Below, piece after piece: positions 44,516 to 54,325 of a stretch of 64,000 nucleotides of DNA. The stretch covers positions 1-64,000 of the forward strand of contig CACIRD010000003.1 in the NCBI GenBank assembly GCA_902588965.1, read 5' to 3'. The notes under the pieces were generated by a model. That model was not told where the DNA came from. It was given only the letters and a program-made list of their open reading frames with translations, and searched no databases. Every line of letters begins with the position of its first letter. The first letter of the stretch is position 1. This DNA comes from an uncultured Pelagibacteraceae bacterium (GTDB lineage Bacteria > Pseudomonadota > Alphaproteobacteria > Pelagibacterales > Pelagibacteraceae). Made by a program: the position numbers and the translations under genes.

Positions 44516-46807
44516 TTAATTTGTTTTGTTTGAATAATTAATTATTCCTGCAGAATAAGCAGCAACTGATGCTAAATTAAGAATATCAGATGTTGAGGAT
44601 CTAAGAGGTGCAATTTCTATAGCTCTTCCCAAACCTATCAATAATGGTCCGATTACTTTTGCTCCACCAAGAGTTTTCATTATTTTATAAGATATTGCAG
44701 CACTATGTTGTCCAGGCATAATCAAAACATTAGCATTACCTACTATTTCAGATAAAGGGTATAATTCTTTGTATTCTTCACTTAAAGCAACATCAGGCTG
44801 CATATCACCGTCAAATTTAAAATCTACATTCATCTTTTTCAAAATTTCAACAGAATCCCTTATATGTTTTGTTCGACTAGTCATAGGTTGACCGAATGTA
44901 GAATGAGATAAAAAAGCAACCTTAGGATTAAAACCAAACAATCTAACAACTCTAGCAGATGACTTTGCGATTTCTGCTAATTGAATTGAGGTGGGATATT
45001 CATGTACCGTAGTATCTGCAATAAATACTGTTTTTCCCTTATTCACCACCATATTTAAACCAAACATTATCTCGCCGGGTCTGGCATCTATAACTTTTGT
45101 AACTTTTTTTAAAGACGATGAATATCTTCTTGTGTTACCTGTTACCATTGCGTCTGCATCTCCACACTCAACCATGCACGAAGCCCAAACAACCCTATCA
45201 TTTCTTGCCATTTTATCACAATCTCTTTCAAGCAAACCCTCTTTTCTATGAAGTTTGTTAAATAAAAATTTAACGTATTTTTCTCTAAGGTTTTTATTTT
45301 TAGAGTTTATTATTTCAATATTAAAATTTTCACCGTAACCTATTTCCTTTAGTTTTTTTTTAACTATCTCTTCTTTTGCTATTATAATAGGTATCCCTAA
45401 ACCACTATTCTTAAATGCTATAGCGGCTTTTAAATTATTTTCATCCTCTCCATCAGCAAAAACAACTCTTTTTTGATTTTTTTTAATTTGGGAATTAATT
45501 CCTTGCATTATAGTTACAGATGGATCAAGCCTTTGTTTAAGCTGCTCTGAGTAGATTTCAAAATTTTCTATTTTTTTTCTTGCCACTCCAGACTTTATAG
45601 CAGCTTTTGCAACAGCAACTGGAATTACACTAATTAATCTAGGATCAAATGTTGAAGGAATAATATAATCTTTGCCATATTTTGGTCTATCGCCACCCAT
45701 TGCGGCTACAACTTCATCAGGAACTCTTTCTCTTGCCAATGCAGCAATTGCATCTGCGGCTGCAATTTTCATTTCTTCGTTTATTGTTTTTGCTCTAACA
45801 TCCAATGCTCCTCTAAAAATATAAGGAAATCCAATTAAGTTGTTTACTTGATTTGGATAATCAGATCTTCCCGTGGCTATTATTGCATCATTCCTTACAG
45901 TTTCAACATCCTCAGGAGTTATTTCAGGATCTGGGTTTGCACAAGCAAATATTATTGGATTCTTTTCCATTTTTTCAATTAATTCTTTTTTCAAAGTACC
46001 CGCAGCTGATAATCCCAAAAAAACATCAGCTTTATTAATTGCATCACTTAAAGTTCTATCTTTTGTGTCTATCGCGTGTTCAGTTTTCCACTGATTCAAA
46101 TTTTTTCTACCTTTGTAAATTACACCCTTAGTATCTAGCATAGTTATATTTTTTTTAGGAACACCTTTGCTTTTGAAGAGATTTGCGCACGCCATTGCCG
46201 AAGCACCAGCTCCATTAATTACGATTTTTATCTTTTTTATATTTTTTTTTGCTATATCAGTTGCATTTAAAAGTGCTGCACAAGTAATTATAGCTGTACC
46301 ATGTTGATCATCATGAAAAACAGGAATATCTAGAATTTCTTTTAATTTGTTTTCAATTATAAAACAATCTGGTGCTGCAATATCTTCCAAGTTAATACCA
46401 CCAAAACTTTTAGAAAAATTTTTAATTGAGTTAATTATTTCATCGGGATTTTCAGAGTCTATTTCTAAGTCAATTGAGTCTATGTCGGCAAATCTTTTAA
46501 AAAGTACAGCTTTACCTTCCATGACAGGTTTAGAAGCAATAGCTCCCAAATTTCCTAGGCCCAAAATTGCTGATCCATTACTTATAACAGCAACTAAATT
46601 TCCTTTTGTTGTATAGTCATATGCTAAATCTGGGTTTTTGGAAATTGCTTTAACTGGAGCAGCAACACCCGGTGAATAAGCTAAAGCCAAATCTCGTTTT
46701 GTTGTCATTGGCTTTGAAGAAACTATCTCTATCTTTCCAGATTTGTTGCTATTGTGAAATTCTAAAGCTTCTTTTTCTGAGTAATGTTCTATTTTATTTT
46801 TTTTCAT
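44516..46807 (-). CDS. maeB: NADP-dependent malic enzyme MaeB-type (with phosphotransacetylase-like domain)
   Basis: It decarboxylates malate to pyruvate with reduction of NADP. Residues 1-430 are the malic enzyme domain (TKRDLALAYSPGVAAPVKAI, FHDDQHGTAIITCAALLNA, INGAGASAMACANL, IFACANPDPEITPEDV). Residues from about 435 form a phosphate acetyltransferase-like regulatory domain (DGDMQPDVAL, VLIMPGQHSAAISYK). 763 residues, the usual two-domain length in alphaproteobacteria. Converges with dolP, leaving an 11 bp gap. Confidence 0.95.
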   Translation of the reverse strand: MKKNKIEHYSEKEALEFHNSNKSGKIEIVSSKPMTTKRDLALAYSPGVAAPVKAISKNPDLAYDYTTKGNLVAVISNGSAILGLGNLGAIASKPVMEGKAVLFKRFADIDSIDLEIDSENPDEIINSIKNFSKSFGGINLEDIAAPDCFIIENKLKEILDIPVFHDDQHGTAIITCAALLNATDIAKKNIKKIKIVINGAGASAMACANLFKSKGVPKKNITMLDTKGVIYKGRKNLNQWKTEHAIDTKDRTLSDAINKADVFLGLSAAGTLKKELIEKMEKNPIIFACANPDPEITPEDVETVRNDAIIATGRSDYPNQVNNLIGFPYIFRGALDVRAKTINEEMKIAAADAIAALARERVPDEVVAAMGGDRPKYGKDYIIPSTFDPRLISVIPVAVAKAAIKSGVARKKIENFEIYSEQLKQRLDPSVTIMQGINSQIKKNQKRVVFADGEDENNLKAAIAFKNSGLGIPIIIAKEEIVKKKLKEIGYGENFNIEIINSKNKNLREKYVKFLFNKLHRKEGLLERDCDKMARNDRVVWASCMVECGDADAMVTGNTRRYSSSLKKVTKVIDARPGEIMFGLNMVVNKGKTVFIADTTVHEYPTSIQLAEIAKSSARVVRLFGFNPKVAFLSHSTFGQPMTSRTKHIRDSVEILKKMNVDFKFDGDMQPDVALSEEYKELYPLSEIVGNANVLIMPGQHSAAISYKIMKTLGGAKVIGPLLIGLGRAIEIAPLRSSTSDILNLASVAAYSAGIINYSNKTN

Positions 46808-46857
46808 TTTCTATAATTAGATATACAAATAGAGCTAAATTAAGACTAATATGATTT

Positions 46858-48387
46858 ATGAATCTAATTAAGTCAACCGGCACCTTCAGTTTTTATGTTT
46901 TAATAAGCAGAATACTTGGATACTGCAGAGATTTACTTATTGCAATTTATTTAGGATCAGGACCAATTGCAGATGCTTTTTTTGTAGCATTTAGAATACC
47001 TAATACTTTTCGTAGGCTTTTTTCCGAAGGAACATTTAATTCTGCTTTTGTTCCAAGTTATTCATCTGAAATAATTAAAGGCAAAAAAAAAGCAAAAGAA
47101 TTTGCAAACAAAGTTTTTAATCTACTTTTATTAAGCATGTTATTTTTAATTTTATTAGTTGAGATATTTATGCCTGGTTTTATTTATTTGATTGCACCAG
47201 GTTTTTCTGAAAACAGTGATAAATTAGAAAAAACAATTTTTTTAACTAGAATAACTTTCCCCTTTCTTTTATTTGTAAGTTTATCATCTTTTTTTGGTGC
47301 AATTCTTAATTCTCATAATAAATTTGCAGCAGCAGCAGCTGCGCCAATTATTTTAAATATACTATTAATTATTACCTTGCTTTTTGGAAGTTATCTTGAT
47401 GATGAACTTGTAAATTATCTAGCATATGTAGTTACTATTTCAGGACTTGTTCAATTTTTATTTTTAGTTTTTTTTACAAAAAAATTTTTTCTACCTAAAA
47501 TTCATTTTAAAATAAGATTTAATAAAAAAATTAAACATTTTTTTAAAAAATTAATACCAAGCATATTTTCGTCGGGTGTAACTCAAATAAATATATTAGT
47601 TGGTACTATTATTGCATCTTTCCAAGCAAGTGCAGTTTCATATCTATACTACGCTGACAGAATCTATCAAATTAATTTAGCTATAGCAGGAATAGCTATT
47701 GGAACAGTTTTACTGCCAAATTTAAGTAAAAATGTTCAGGAAAAAAATTTCGACAAAATAAAAACTATTCAAAACAAATCCCTTGAGCTTTGTTTATTTT
47801 TAAGCTTGCCAGCAACGACTGCCTTATTAATTTCTTCAGAGGAAATTACCTCTGCTCTATTTGGATATGGGTCATTTGATTTATCGGCTGTAAAAAATTC
47901 TTCAAAAGCTCTATTTTATTTTGCTTTTGGGTTACCAGCTTTTGCTCTCATAAAAGTTTTTTCTAGTTTTTTATTTGCAAGACATAACACACGAATACCA
48001 TTTATATTTTCTCTTTATTCAGTAGTTATAAACATTGTTATAAGCCTTTATTTTTTTAATGAAGTTGGTTTTATAATAATTCCTATAGCTACAACAATTT
48101 CATCATGGTTTAATTCATTAATTTTATTTATTTATCTTTTAAACAAAAATTATTTCTCTTTTAAACAAGATTTTTTTAAATCATTAATAAAAATTATTAT
48201 ATCAACAATTTTGACGTCTTTTTTATTTTATACTTTAATCAATTTTTTTAGTGATTATTTGGTATTTGAAAGTGTTTATAAATTAATAACTATAATTTTA
48301 TTGGTGATTGCAACTTTTATTATATATATTTTAACATCTATTGTTACTAAAGCTTTCAAAATTTCAGATATTAATTTAAAGTATTAG
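46858..48387 (+). CDS. murJ: Lipid II flippase MurJ
   Basis: MurJ flips the peptidoglycan precursor lipid II across the inner membrane. The protein has about 13-14 hydrophobic helices over 509 residues and the MviN/MurJ start GTFSFYVLISRILGYCRDLLIAIYLGSGPIADAFFVAFRIPNTFRRLFSEGTFNSAFVP, which contains the conserved Arg and Asp of the central cavity. It is 3 bp upstream of trpS, the same pairing as in several alphaproteobacteria. Confidence 0.96.
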   Translation: MNLIKSTGTFSFYVLISRILGYCRDLLIAIYLGSGPIADAFFVAFRIPNTFRRLFSEGTFNSAFVPSYSSEIIKGKKKAKEFANKVFNLLLLSMLFLILLVEIFMPGFIYLIAPGFSENSDKLEKTIFLTRITFPFLLFVSLSSFFGAILNSHNKFAAAAAAPIILNILLIITLLFGSYLDDELVNYLAYVVTISGLVQFLFLVFFTKKFFLPKIHFKIRFNKKIKHFFKKLIPSIFSSGVTQINILVGTIIASFQASAVSYLYYADRIYQINLAIAGIAIGTVLLPNLSKNVQEKNFDKIKTIQNKSLELCLFLSLPATTALLISSEEITSALFGYGSFDLSAVKNSSKALFYFAFGLPAFALIKVFSSFLFARHNTRIPFIFSLYSVVINIVISLYFFNEVGFIIIPIATTISSWFNSLILFIYLLNKNYFSFKQDFFKSLIKIIISTILTSFLFYTLINFFSDYLVFESVYKLITIILLVIATFIIYILTSIVTKAFKISDINLKY

Positions 48388-48390
48388 CAA

Positions 48391-49392
48391 ATGGGCAAAA
48401 AAATATTCTCTGGTGTTCAACCAACAGGAAATTTACATCTAGGCAATTATATAGGCGCAATAAAAAATTTTGTTAGTTTACAAAATGAAAAAGATAACAA
48501 TTGCGTTTTTTGTGTGGTTGATCTCCATGCTGTTACTGTAAAACAGGATCCAAAAATATTAAAAAATAGCATTAGAGAAACTACAGCTGCTTTTTTAGCT
48601 AGCGGTATTGATCCTGATAAAAGTATCATTTTTAATCAGTCTTTGGTGCCTGCTCATTCGGAGGCGTCATGGATATTGGGATGTATTGCTAGGATGGGGT
48701 GGTTAAACAGAATGACACAATTCAAAGAAAAAGCTGGGAAAGATAAAGAAAAAGCAAGTGTAGGTCTTTATATTTATCCAGTCCTGATGGCAGCAGATAT
48801 CTTGCTTTATGATGCATCACATGTCCCTGTAGGAGAAGATCAAAAACAACATTTAGAATTATCAAGAGACATTGCTCAAAAATTTAACATAGATTATGAA
48901 GCTCATGAATTTTTTAAGGTACCTGAGCCATTAATACAAAAAAATTTTTCAAGAATTATGAGTTTAAAAGATGGCATGAAAAAAATGAGCAAATCTGATC
49001 CATCAGATTTAAGTAGAATAAATTTAACTGATACCAATGATGAAATAGCAATTAAAATTAAAAAAGCCAAAACAGACAATGAAATTTTACCTGCCTCTGA
49101 AAAAAATCTTAAAGAAAGGCCAGAACTTGAAAATCTTTTAGGTATTTACTCAAGTTTAAAAAATCAGTCATTAAAAATATCTATAAGTGAGTTTGGTGGT
49201 AAAAATTTTTCAGATCTTAAAAAAAAATTAACAGATCTCGCAATTGAAAAGATTTCTCCCATATCTAGCGAAATTAAAAAAATTCAAAGCGATAATACCT
49301 ATATTGATAATATTTTGCTTAAAGGGGCCGAAAAAGCTAACAAAATTGCTGGTAAAAAGGTTTACGAAATGAAAAAAATTATTGGTTTTTAG
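48391..49392 (+). CDS. trpS: Tryptophanyl-tRNA synthetase
   Basis: TrpRS is a class I synthetase. The HIGH-equivalent is in [19 protein letters not shown] and the KMSKS motif is [10 protein letters not shown]; the tryptophan pocket includes [12 protein letters not shown] and the active-site block [34 protein letters not shown]. 333 residues. Confidence 0.97.
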   Translation: MGKKIFSGVQPTGNLHLGNYIGAIKNFVSLQNEKDNNCVFCVVDLHAVTVKQDPKILKNSIRETTAAFLASGIDPDKSIIFNQSLVPAHSEASWILGCIARMGWLNRMTQFKEKAGKDKEKASVGLYIYPVLMAADILLYDASHVPVGEDQKQHLELSRDIAQKFNIDYEAHEFFKVPEPLIQKNFSRIMSLKDGMKKMSKSDPSDLSRINLTDTNDEIAIKIKKAKTDNEILPASEKNLKERPELENLLGIYSSLKNQSLKISISEFGGKNFSDLKKKLTDLAIEKISPISSEIKKIQSDNTYIDNILLKGAEKANKIAGKKVYEMKKIIGF

Positions 49393-49429
49393 AAAAAAAT
49401 GATTAAATCTAAGTGTAAGACCTAATAAA

Positions 49430-49972
49430 ATGTTTATTCAAACTCAAAATACACCAAATCCAAACTCATTAAAGTTTATTCCTGGCAAAAATGTTTCAAA
49501 TATTGGATCAATTGAGTTTACGAAAAAAGAGGAAACGAAAAACGAACTTTTAAGGAATATATTGTCTATTAATGGAGTAAAAAGTATTTTTTTGGGAGAG
49601 GATTTTTTGTCAGTGAATAAAGAAAATAATATAGACTGGGAGGATATAAAACACATAGTAATTTCTTTAATAAATGATTTTTATGACGATGGAAATAAAG
49701 CTATTTTGGAAAATATCGAACAGAACTCTGAAAATCAAGAATATAAAGAAATTGAAAAAAAAATAGTAAAAATTTTAGAAACTAAAATAAAACCTGCTGT
49801 AGCTAAGGACGGAGGTGATATTAAATTTATAGAGTTTAAAAATGGTGTTGTCAAAGTTCAACTGCAAGGTAGTTGTGTTGGATGCCCAAGTTCAACAATG
49901 ACTTTGAAACAAGGTGTCCAAAATCTTCTAATGCACTATATACCGGACGTTAAACAAGTTGAGGCAATTTAA
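49430..49972 (+). CDS. NfuA-type Fe-S cluster scaffold/carrier
   Basis: The 180-residue protein has the Nfu N-terminal domain (MFIQTQNTPNPNSLKFIPG) and the C-terminal NifU-like domain ending KVQLQGSCVGCPSSTMTLKQGVQNLL, whose CxxC holds a [4Fe-4S] cluster for delivery to apoproteins. The two-domain alphaproteobacterial form without the degenerate A-type domain of E. coli NfuA. It begins the nfu-tsaB-fur-miaB neighbourhood; MiaB, two genes beyond, is itself an Fe-S enzyme. Confidence 0.93.
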   Translation: MFIQTQNTPNPNSLKFIPGKNVSNIGSIEFTKKEETKNELLRNILSINGVKSIFLGEDFLSVNKENNIDWEDIKHIVISLINDFYDDGNKAILENIEQNSENQEYKEIEKKIVKILETKIKPAVAKDGGDIKFIEFKNGVVKVQLQGSCVGCPSSTMTLKQGVQNLLMHYIPDVKQVEAI

Positions 49973-49982
49973 AAATTTTTAA

Positions 49983-51110
49983 ATGTTTAAAAAAAAAAAA
50001 ATTGAACTAGCTAAAATAAAAAAGATTCTTTTTGAAAAAGGATTTATAGTAAAGAAGAAAAAAAACTTTTTTTATTTCAACGATTTAAAAAGTTTTTATT
50101 ACACGTCTTTATCAGGTTTAATATTAATCTTAATATTTTTTGCAGTACCTCTTTCAGTTGATATAAAAAAAGAAATCGATGTAAGCAAATCTTCATTTGA
50201 AAATAACTCTAATATCAATTTTCAGAAAGTCTTAGATGGCAAACCTTTAAATAATAAAATTGATGAGGGGCTAGATGTAAAAAATTTGTTTGCTGATATT
50301 TTTTCTTTTGAAGAGTTGCCTACAGATACAGTGAGATTAAGTGCATCAACAATTAATCAATTGTTTAAAGAGACCAATTATACCCTTGAAAATGTGAGAA
50401 AAACAGGGATGGTTAAGCCTATAAGATTATCATTATTACCCGATGAGATAAAAAGAATTGAAAGTACTAAGAAAAAAAAGAATTTATTTATACAAATAAT
50501 TCTTCCATTAATACTAGAAGAAAATAACAGAATAAAACTAGATAGAAAAAAATTATTTAGCATTTTAAATAAAAATATTAACTCTAATGCAGAAAAAACA
50601 TGGTTAAATTCAAAATTTAAACAATACGGGGTTTTAAAAAAAGATATTTCGACTCTTAAAATAAGAATGGATGAAGTTCCAGTATCTTTAGCTATAGCAC
50701 AGGCAGCAAAAGAAACTGGATGGGGTACATCTAGATTTGCAATAGAAGGCAACGCTTTATTTGGACAATGGACCTGGACAGGCGAAGGAATTAAACCAGC
50801 AGGTATAGATTCTAATGATTCAACACACAAGGTTATGAAATTTAAAGTTTTAAAAGCATCTGTAAGGGCATATCAAAGAAATTTAAATACACACAGTAGC
50901 TATAAAGAATTTAGATCAGCCAGAGCTCAAATGAGGGATAACGACGAACAACTTGATAGTTTAATCCTTGCTGATTTTTTAGATAAGTATGCTGCAACTG
51001 GGAACGAATATACTAAAATTATAAAACAAATTATAAAACAAAATTTACTTCAAGATTTCGATAATGTTCAATTATTACCATCAAGTATTAAACTCAAAAA
51101 TATAATTTAA
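49983..51110 (+). CDS. Bax-like peptidoglycan N-acetylglucosaminidase
   Basis: The 375-residue protein has a basic cytoplasmic start, one transmembrane helix at about 40-58 (SLSGLILILIFFAVPLSV) and a C-terminal glucosaminidase (GH73) domain: EVPVSLAIAQAAKETGWGTSRFAIEGNALFGQWTW, with probable catalytic Glu244. This block matches E. coli Bax. It probably trims peptidoglycan from the periplasmic face of the inner membrane. It ends in a 4 bp overlap with a converging polysaccharide deacetylase. Confidence 0.85.
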   Translation: MFKKKKIELAKIKKILFEKGFIVKKKKNFFYFNDLKSFYYTSLSGLILILIFFAVPLSVDIKKEIDVSKSSFENNSNINFQKVLDGKPLNNKIDEGLDVKNLFADIFSFEELPTDTVRLSASTINQLFKETNYTLENVRKTGMVKPIRLSLLPDEIKRIESTKKKKNLFIQIILPLILEENNRIKLDRKKLFSILNKNINSNAEKTWLNSKFKQYGVLKKDISTLKIRMDEVPVSLAIAQAAKETGWGTSRFAIEGNALFGQWTWTGEGIKPAGIDSNDSTHKVMKFKVLKASVRAYQRNLNTHSSYKEFRSARAQMRDNDEQLDSLILADFLDKYAATGNEYTKIIKQIIKQNLLQDFDNVQLLPSSIKLKNII

Positions 51111-52165
51111 AATTCTTTAACAGAGAACTGCAAACCAAACCATTTCCATCCATCTGGACTATTTAAAGAACAATTAATTCTTCCTCTTCGGAATTTAAAT
51201 TTATCCCTGAAATTTACAGTTAATTCCTTATTTTTAATATTAATATTAGATTTTTGCCAACCACTTCCTTCATCAGAAAAACAATTTATTTGATCTAGGT
51301 TTGTTTGTTGATCAAAAAATGTAATAACTAAATTAGGAGGATTATTTTTTAAGAGATATTTATCGATTGGTTTTACGTTTTTAAATTGTAATGGTAATAA
51401 ATTTACAAGAAAGTTAAATCTTTCTAAATCACCGTATTTTTCATTAATAGGAAATCTAGGAAGCTCAAAAGGGTCTTTATTAAAATCTATTACACCTGAG
51501 TGTTGGCCAAATCCGTATTTAAATTTTTGTTTGATAAAATTTTTTTGCTCTAAGCTATATTCTCCAAATGGATAAGAAAAATAAATGGGATTGTAGCCAA
51601 GTTTTTCACTAAATGTATCAATTGAAAGATTGATGTCTTTTTTAAAATCTTCAAAATCAAAATCAATCAAATAATCATGACTATGAGAATGGTTTCCAAT
51701 AAAAGCAAAATCTTCTTTTTCAATTTCTTTTATTTGTTCCCATGTCATATATCCATTTTTCCCAACAGGCTCTGTTGATACAAAAAGAATAAAAGGAATT
51801 TTATTTTTTTTTAAGTATGGCCAAGCATTTAGATAAAAAGAACTAAAAGCATCATCTATAGTTACCAATATTCTTTTTTCTTTTTTAGGTTTTTTAAATT
51901 CAATATCAAAGTTTCTGGGATTTTCAAAAACATACTTTTTTTCTAAAATAATTTGCATATGTTTTTTAAAAATATCCATTTTTATATTTGTTGATGGATA
52001 TTTATTTTCGTTAAATCTATGATACATTATTGATAGTGTACCCCTATCATTAGAATAATATTTACTATCGTTTGTCTCTGCATTAATGTTATGAGGATAT
52101 AATATAATTATGACAAATAGTTTAATAATTGATGCTACTACTGATAAAATATTTTTAGCAATCAT
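51107..52165 (-). CDS. Polysaccharide deacetylase (NodB-fold, secreted)
   Basis: A carbohydrate esterase 4-type protein: LVTIDDAFSSFYLNAWPYL carries the Asp-Asp of motif 1 (TFDDG in most members), FIGNHSHSHDYLIDF the metal-binding His-Xaa3-His, and PIYFSYPFGEYS motif 3. The N-terminal 30 residues look like a signal peptide ending INA. 352 residues with a C-terminal beta-rich extension ending in a Trp-rich stretch. The ATG at 52165 overlaps divergent tsaB by 56 bp. Substrate (glycan or peptidoglycan) unknown. Confidence 0.85.
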   Translation of the reverse strand: MIAKNILSVVASIIKLFVIIILYPHNINAETNDSKYYSNDRGTLSIMYHRFNENKYPSTNIKMDIFKKHMQIILEKKYVFENPRNFDIEFKKPKKEKRILVTIDDAFSSFYLNAWPYLKKNKIPFILFVSTEPVGKNGYMTWEQIKEIEKEDFAFIGNHSHSHDYLIDFDFEDFKKDINLSIDTFSEKLGYNPIYFSYPFGEYSLEQKNFIKQKFKYGFGQHSGVIDFNKDPFELPRFPINEKYGDLERFNFLVNLLPLQFKNVKPIDKYLLKNNPPNLVITFFDQQTNLDQINCFSDEGSGWQKSNINIKNKELTVNFRDKFKFRRGRINCSLNSPDGWKWFGLQFSVKEF

Positions 52166-52541
52166 AAGTGATAAAAATATTTATACTAAGACACACAAAA
52201 ATAGCAAAAGTAATTTTGATAAATTAACAATATTCATTAATGAATTATTAAAAAAAAACAAAATTCCAATAGACGAGATTAAGAAAATTTATGTAAATAG
52301 AGGCCCAGGCAGTTTTGCAGGCATTAGAAACTCAATTTCTATAGTAAAAGGTATACATTTGAGTAAAAAAATTGATTATATTTGTTTTAGTTTCCTAGAT
52401 TTTAAAGGGAAAAAAAATATTGATATTAAGTCTTTTTCAAGCAAAACTTCAAAAAAAATTAAAAATTTGAAGGAAATACCACGTTTGTGCAATAAATATA
52501 AAATTGTTAAAAATTTTGTTAAACCAATTTATAAGGTATAG
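52110..52541 (+). CDS. tsaB: tRNA threonylcarbamoyladenosine protein TsaB, short form
   Basis: TsaB partners TsaD in forming t6A37 in tRNAs reading ANN codons. The N-terminal ASKHA domain is recognisable: SLIIDATTDKIFLAIISD and YVNRGPGSFAGIRNSISIVKGI (the PGSFTGLR signature). At 143 residues it is well short of the usual 200-230 and lacks most of the second domain, which is replaced by a Lys-rich tail. rimI, the normal next gene, is missing. It overlaps the divergent deacetylase start. Confidence 0.82.
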   Translation: MTNSLIIDATTDKIFLAIISDKNIYTKTHKNSKSNFDKLTIFINELLKKNKIPIDEIKKIYVNRGPGSFAGIRNSISIVKGIHLSKKIDYICFSFLDFKGKKNIDIKSFSSKTSKKIKNLKEIPRLCNKYKIVKNFVKPIYKV

Positions 52542-52549
52542 GTAAATTT

Positions 52550-52978
52550 ATGTCAGATTATATAGAGAAAAAATGTTTAGAAAAGGGAGTTAAACTCACC
52601 GATCAAAGAAAAATTATAGCTAGAGTTGTTTCCGAATCTAAAAAAACATATGGTGAGTCTGATCATCCAGATGTTGATGAATTGTATAATAGGGTTTCGA
52701 AGATTGATCCAAAAATAAGTATAGCGACAGTTTACCGAACTGTGAAAATTTTTGAAGAGGCAGGAATAATTACCAAGCACGACTTTAAAGGAGGAAAGGC
52801 TAGATACGAAGAATTGAGAGAAAGCCATCATGATCATTTAATTGATATAAAAACTGGCGAGATAATAGAATTTGTTAATAATGATATTGAAGAACTTCAA
52901 AAGAAAGTCGCAGAAAAATATGGTTATGATTTAGTTGATCATAAACTTGAATTATATGGTGTAAAAAAAAAGACTTAA
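52550..52978 (+). CDS. fur: Ferric uptake regulator family protein (Fur)
   Basis: Fur-family metalloregulators repress iron or other metal genes. The DNA-binding winged helix is KLTDQRKIIARVVSES...HPDVDELYNRV...ISIATVYRTVKIFEEAGII, and the metal site is ESHHDHLIDIKTGEIIEF. 142 residues; it has no C-terminal CxxC zinc motif, as in many alphaproteobacterial Fur/Mur proteins. Whether it senses iron or manganese cannot be told from sequence. Confidence 0.9.
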   Translation: MSDYIEKKCLEKGVKLTDQRKIIARVVSESKKTYGESDHPDVDELYNRVSKIDPKISIATVYRTVKIFEEAGIITKHDFKGGKARYEELRESHHDHLIDIKTGEIIEFVNNDIEELQKKVAEKYGYDLVDHKLELYGVKKKT

Positions 52979-52982
52979 CTTA

Positions 52983-54323
52983 ATGTCAAAAAAAGTATTT
53001 ATCAAAACCTTTGGTTGCCAAATGAACGAGTACGATTCAAATAGAATTTTGAATAGTATAAAAAAAATAGGTTTTGAGAAAACAGAAAACCTTGAGGAAA
53101 GTAGCTGCTTTATATTAAACACATGTCATATAAGAGATAAAGCTAAAGAAAAAGTTTACCACGAAATTGGAAGAGTTAAAAAAAAGTTCGAAAAAAAAGT
53201 TAAACCAGTAGTTATAGTTACCGGTTGCGTTGCCCAAGCAGAAAATAAAGAAATGCTCAAAAGAGAACCGTTTATTGACTTAGTTGTTGGACCTCAATCA
53301 TACCACAAAATAAATAATTCAATCATTGAATTTATGAAAAATAAGTCAAGAAATGAAATTACAGAATTTGATACTGTATCAAAATTTGATTATTTAAGTA
53401 AAATAAAAAACGATGAAAGTAAATCCTCAGCTTTTTTAACTATACAAGAAGGGTGTGATAAGTTCTGCCATTTTTGTGTTGTACCTTATACAAGAGGACC
53501 AGAGTATTCGAGACCATTTTTTCAAATTTTAACAGAAGCAGAAGAATTAGTAAAAAAAGGAGCTAAAGAAATAATTTTGCTAGGACAAAATGTAAATGCT
53601 TATTCTTATTTTGAAAATAGTTTGGAGTTTAGAATATCTAATTTAATTATGGAGTTGGAAAAAATTAGTGAAATAAAAAGAATAAGATATACAACATCGC
53701 ACCCAAGAGACATGACAGATGATTTAATTGATTGCTATTCAAATTCCCAAAAACTTATGCCTTTTGTTCATTTACCAATTCAATCAGGATCAAACAAAAT
53801 ATTAAAATTGATGAATAGAAAACACAAAGTGGAAGATTATTTAAAAATTTATGAAAAAATTAAAAAAATAAATGCAAATATTGAATTTTCAAGCGATTTT
53901 ATTATAGGATATCCAGGTGAAAGTAATCAAGACTTTATAGAGACTTGTAATTTGATAGATAAAATTAAATTTATTAACTCTTATTCTTTTATTTTTAGTG
54001 CAAGGCCAGGTACTAAGGCATCAAATTTACAGCCAGTAGAAAAAAATATTTCTTTAGAAAGATTAAAAATTATTCAAGAAAGACTATTTAACTATCAAAA
54101 AGAAAAAAATAAAAGATTTGAAAATAGGCTGGTTGATGTTTTGGTTGAAAATGAAATAGAAGGACAAAATAAATTATTTGGCAGAAATGAATATATGAAT
54201 TCTGTAATATTTGAAGGTAATAAAAATTTAATTGGAAAAATTGTTCCAGTTAAGATTCTAAATAGCAATCAAAACAGTTTATTTGGAGAAACTAACTTTA
54301 AAAATAAATTTAAGGCAGCTTAA
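52983..54323 (+). CDS. miaB: tRNA-2-methylthio-N6-isopentenyladenosine methylthiotransferase MiaB
   Basis: MiaB is a radical-SAM enzyme with two [4Fe-4S] clusters that adds the 2-methylthio group to i6A37. The N-terminal UPF0004 domain has cysteines in IKTFGCQMNEYDS, ILNTCHIRDKA and VTGCVAQAE; the radical-SAM motif is EGCDKFCHFCVVPYTRGPE; the TRAM domain closes the protein. 446 residues. Confidence 0.97.
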   Translation: MSKKVFIKTFGCQMNEYDSNRILNSIKKIGFEKTENLEESSCFILNTCHIRDKAKEKVYHEIGRVKKKFEKKVKPVVIVTGCVAQAENKEMLKREPFIDLVVGPQSYHKINNSIIEFMKNKSRNEITEFDTVSKFDYLSKIKNDESKSSAFLTIQEGCDKFCHFCVVPYTRGPEYSRPFFQILTEAEELVKKGAKEIILLGQNVNAYSYFENSLEFRISNLIMELEKISEIKRIRYTTSHPRDMTDDLIDCYSNSQKLMPFVHLPIQSGSNKILKLMNRKHKVEDYLKIYEKIKKINANIEFSSDFIIGYPGESNQDFIETCNLIDKIKFINSYSFIFSARPGTKASNLQPVEKNISLERLKIIQERLFNYQKEKNKRFENRLVDVLVENEIEGQNKLFGRNEYMNSVIFEGNKNLIGKIVPVKILNSNQNSLFGETNFKNKFKAA

Positions 54324-54325
54324 AA

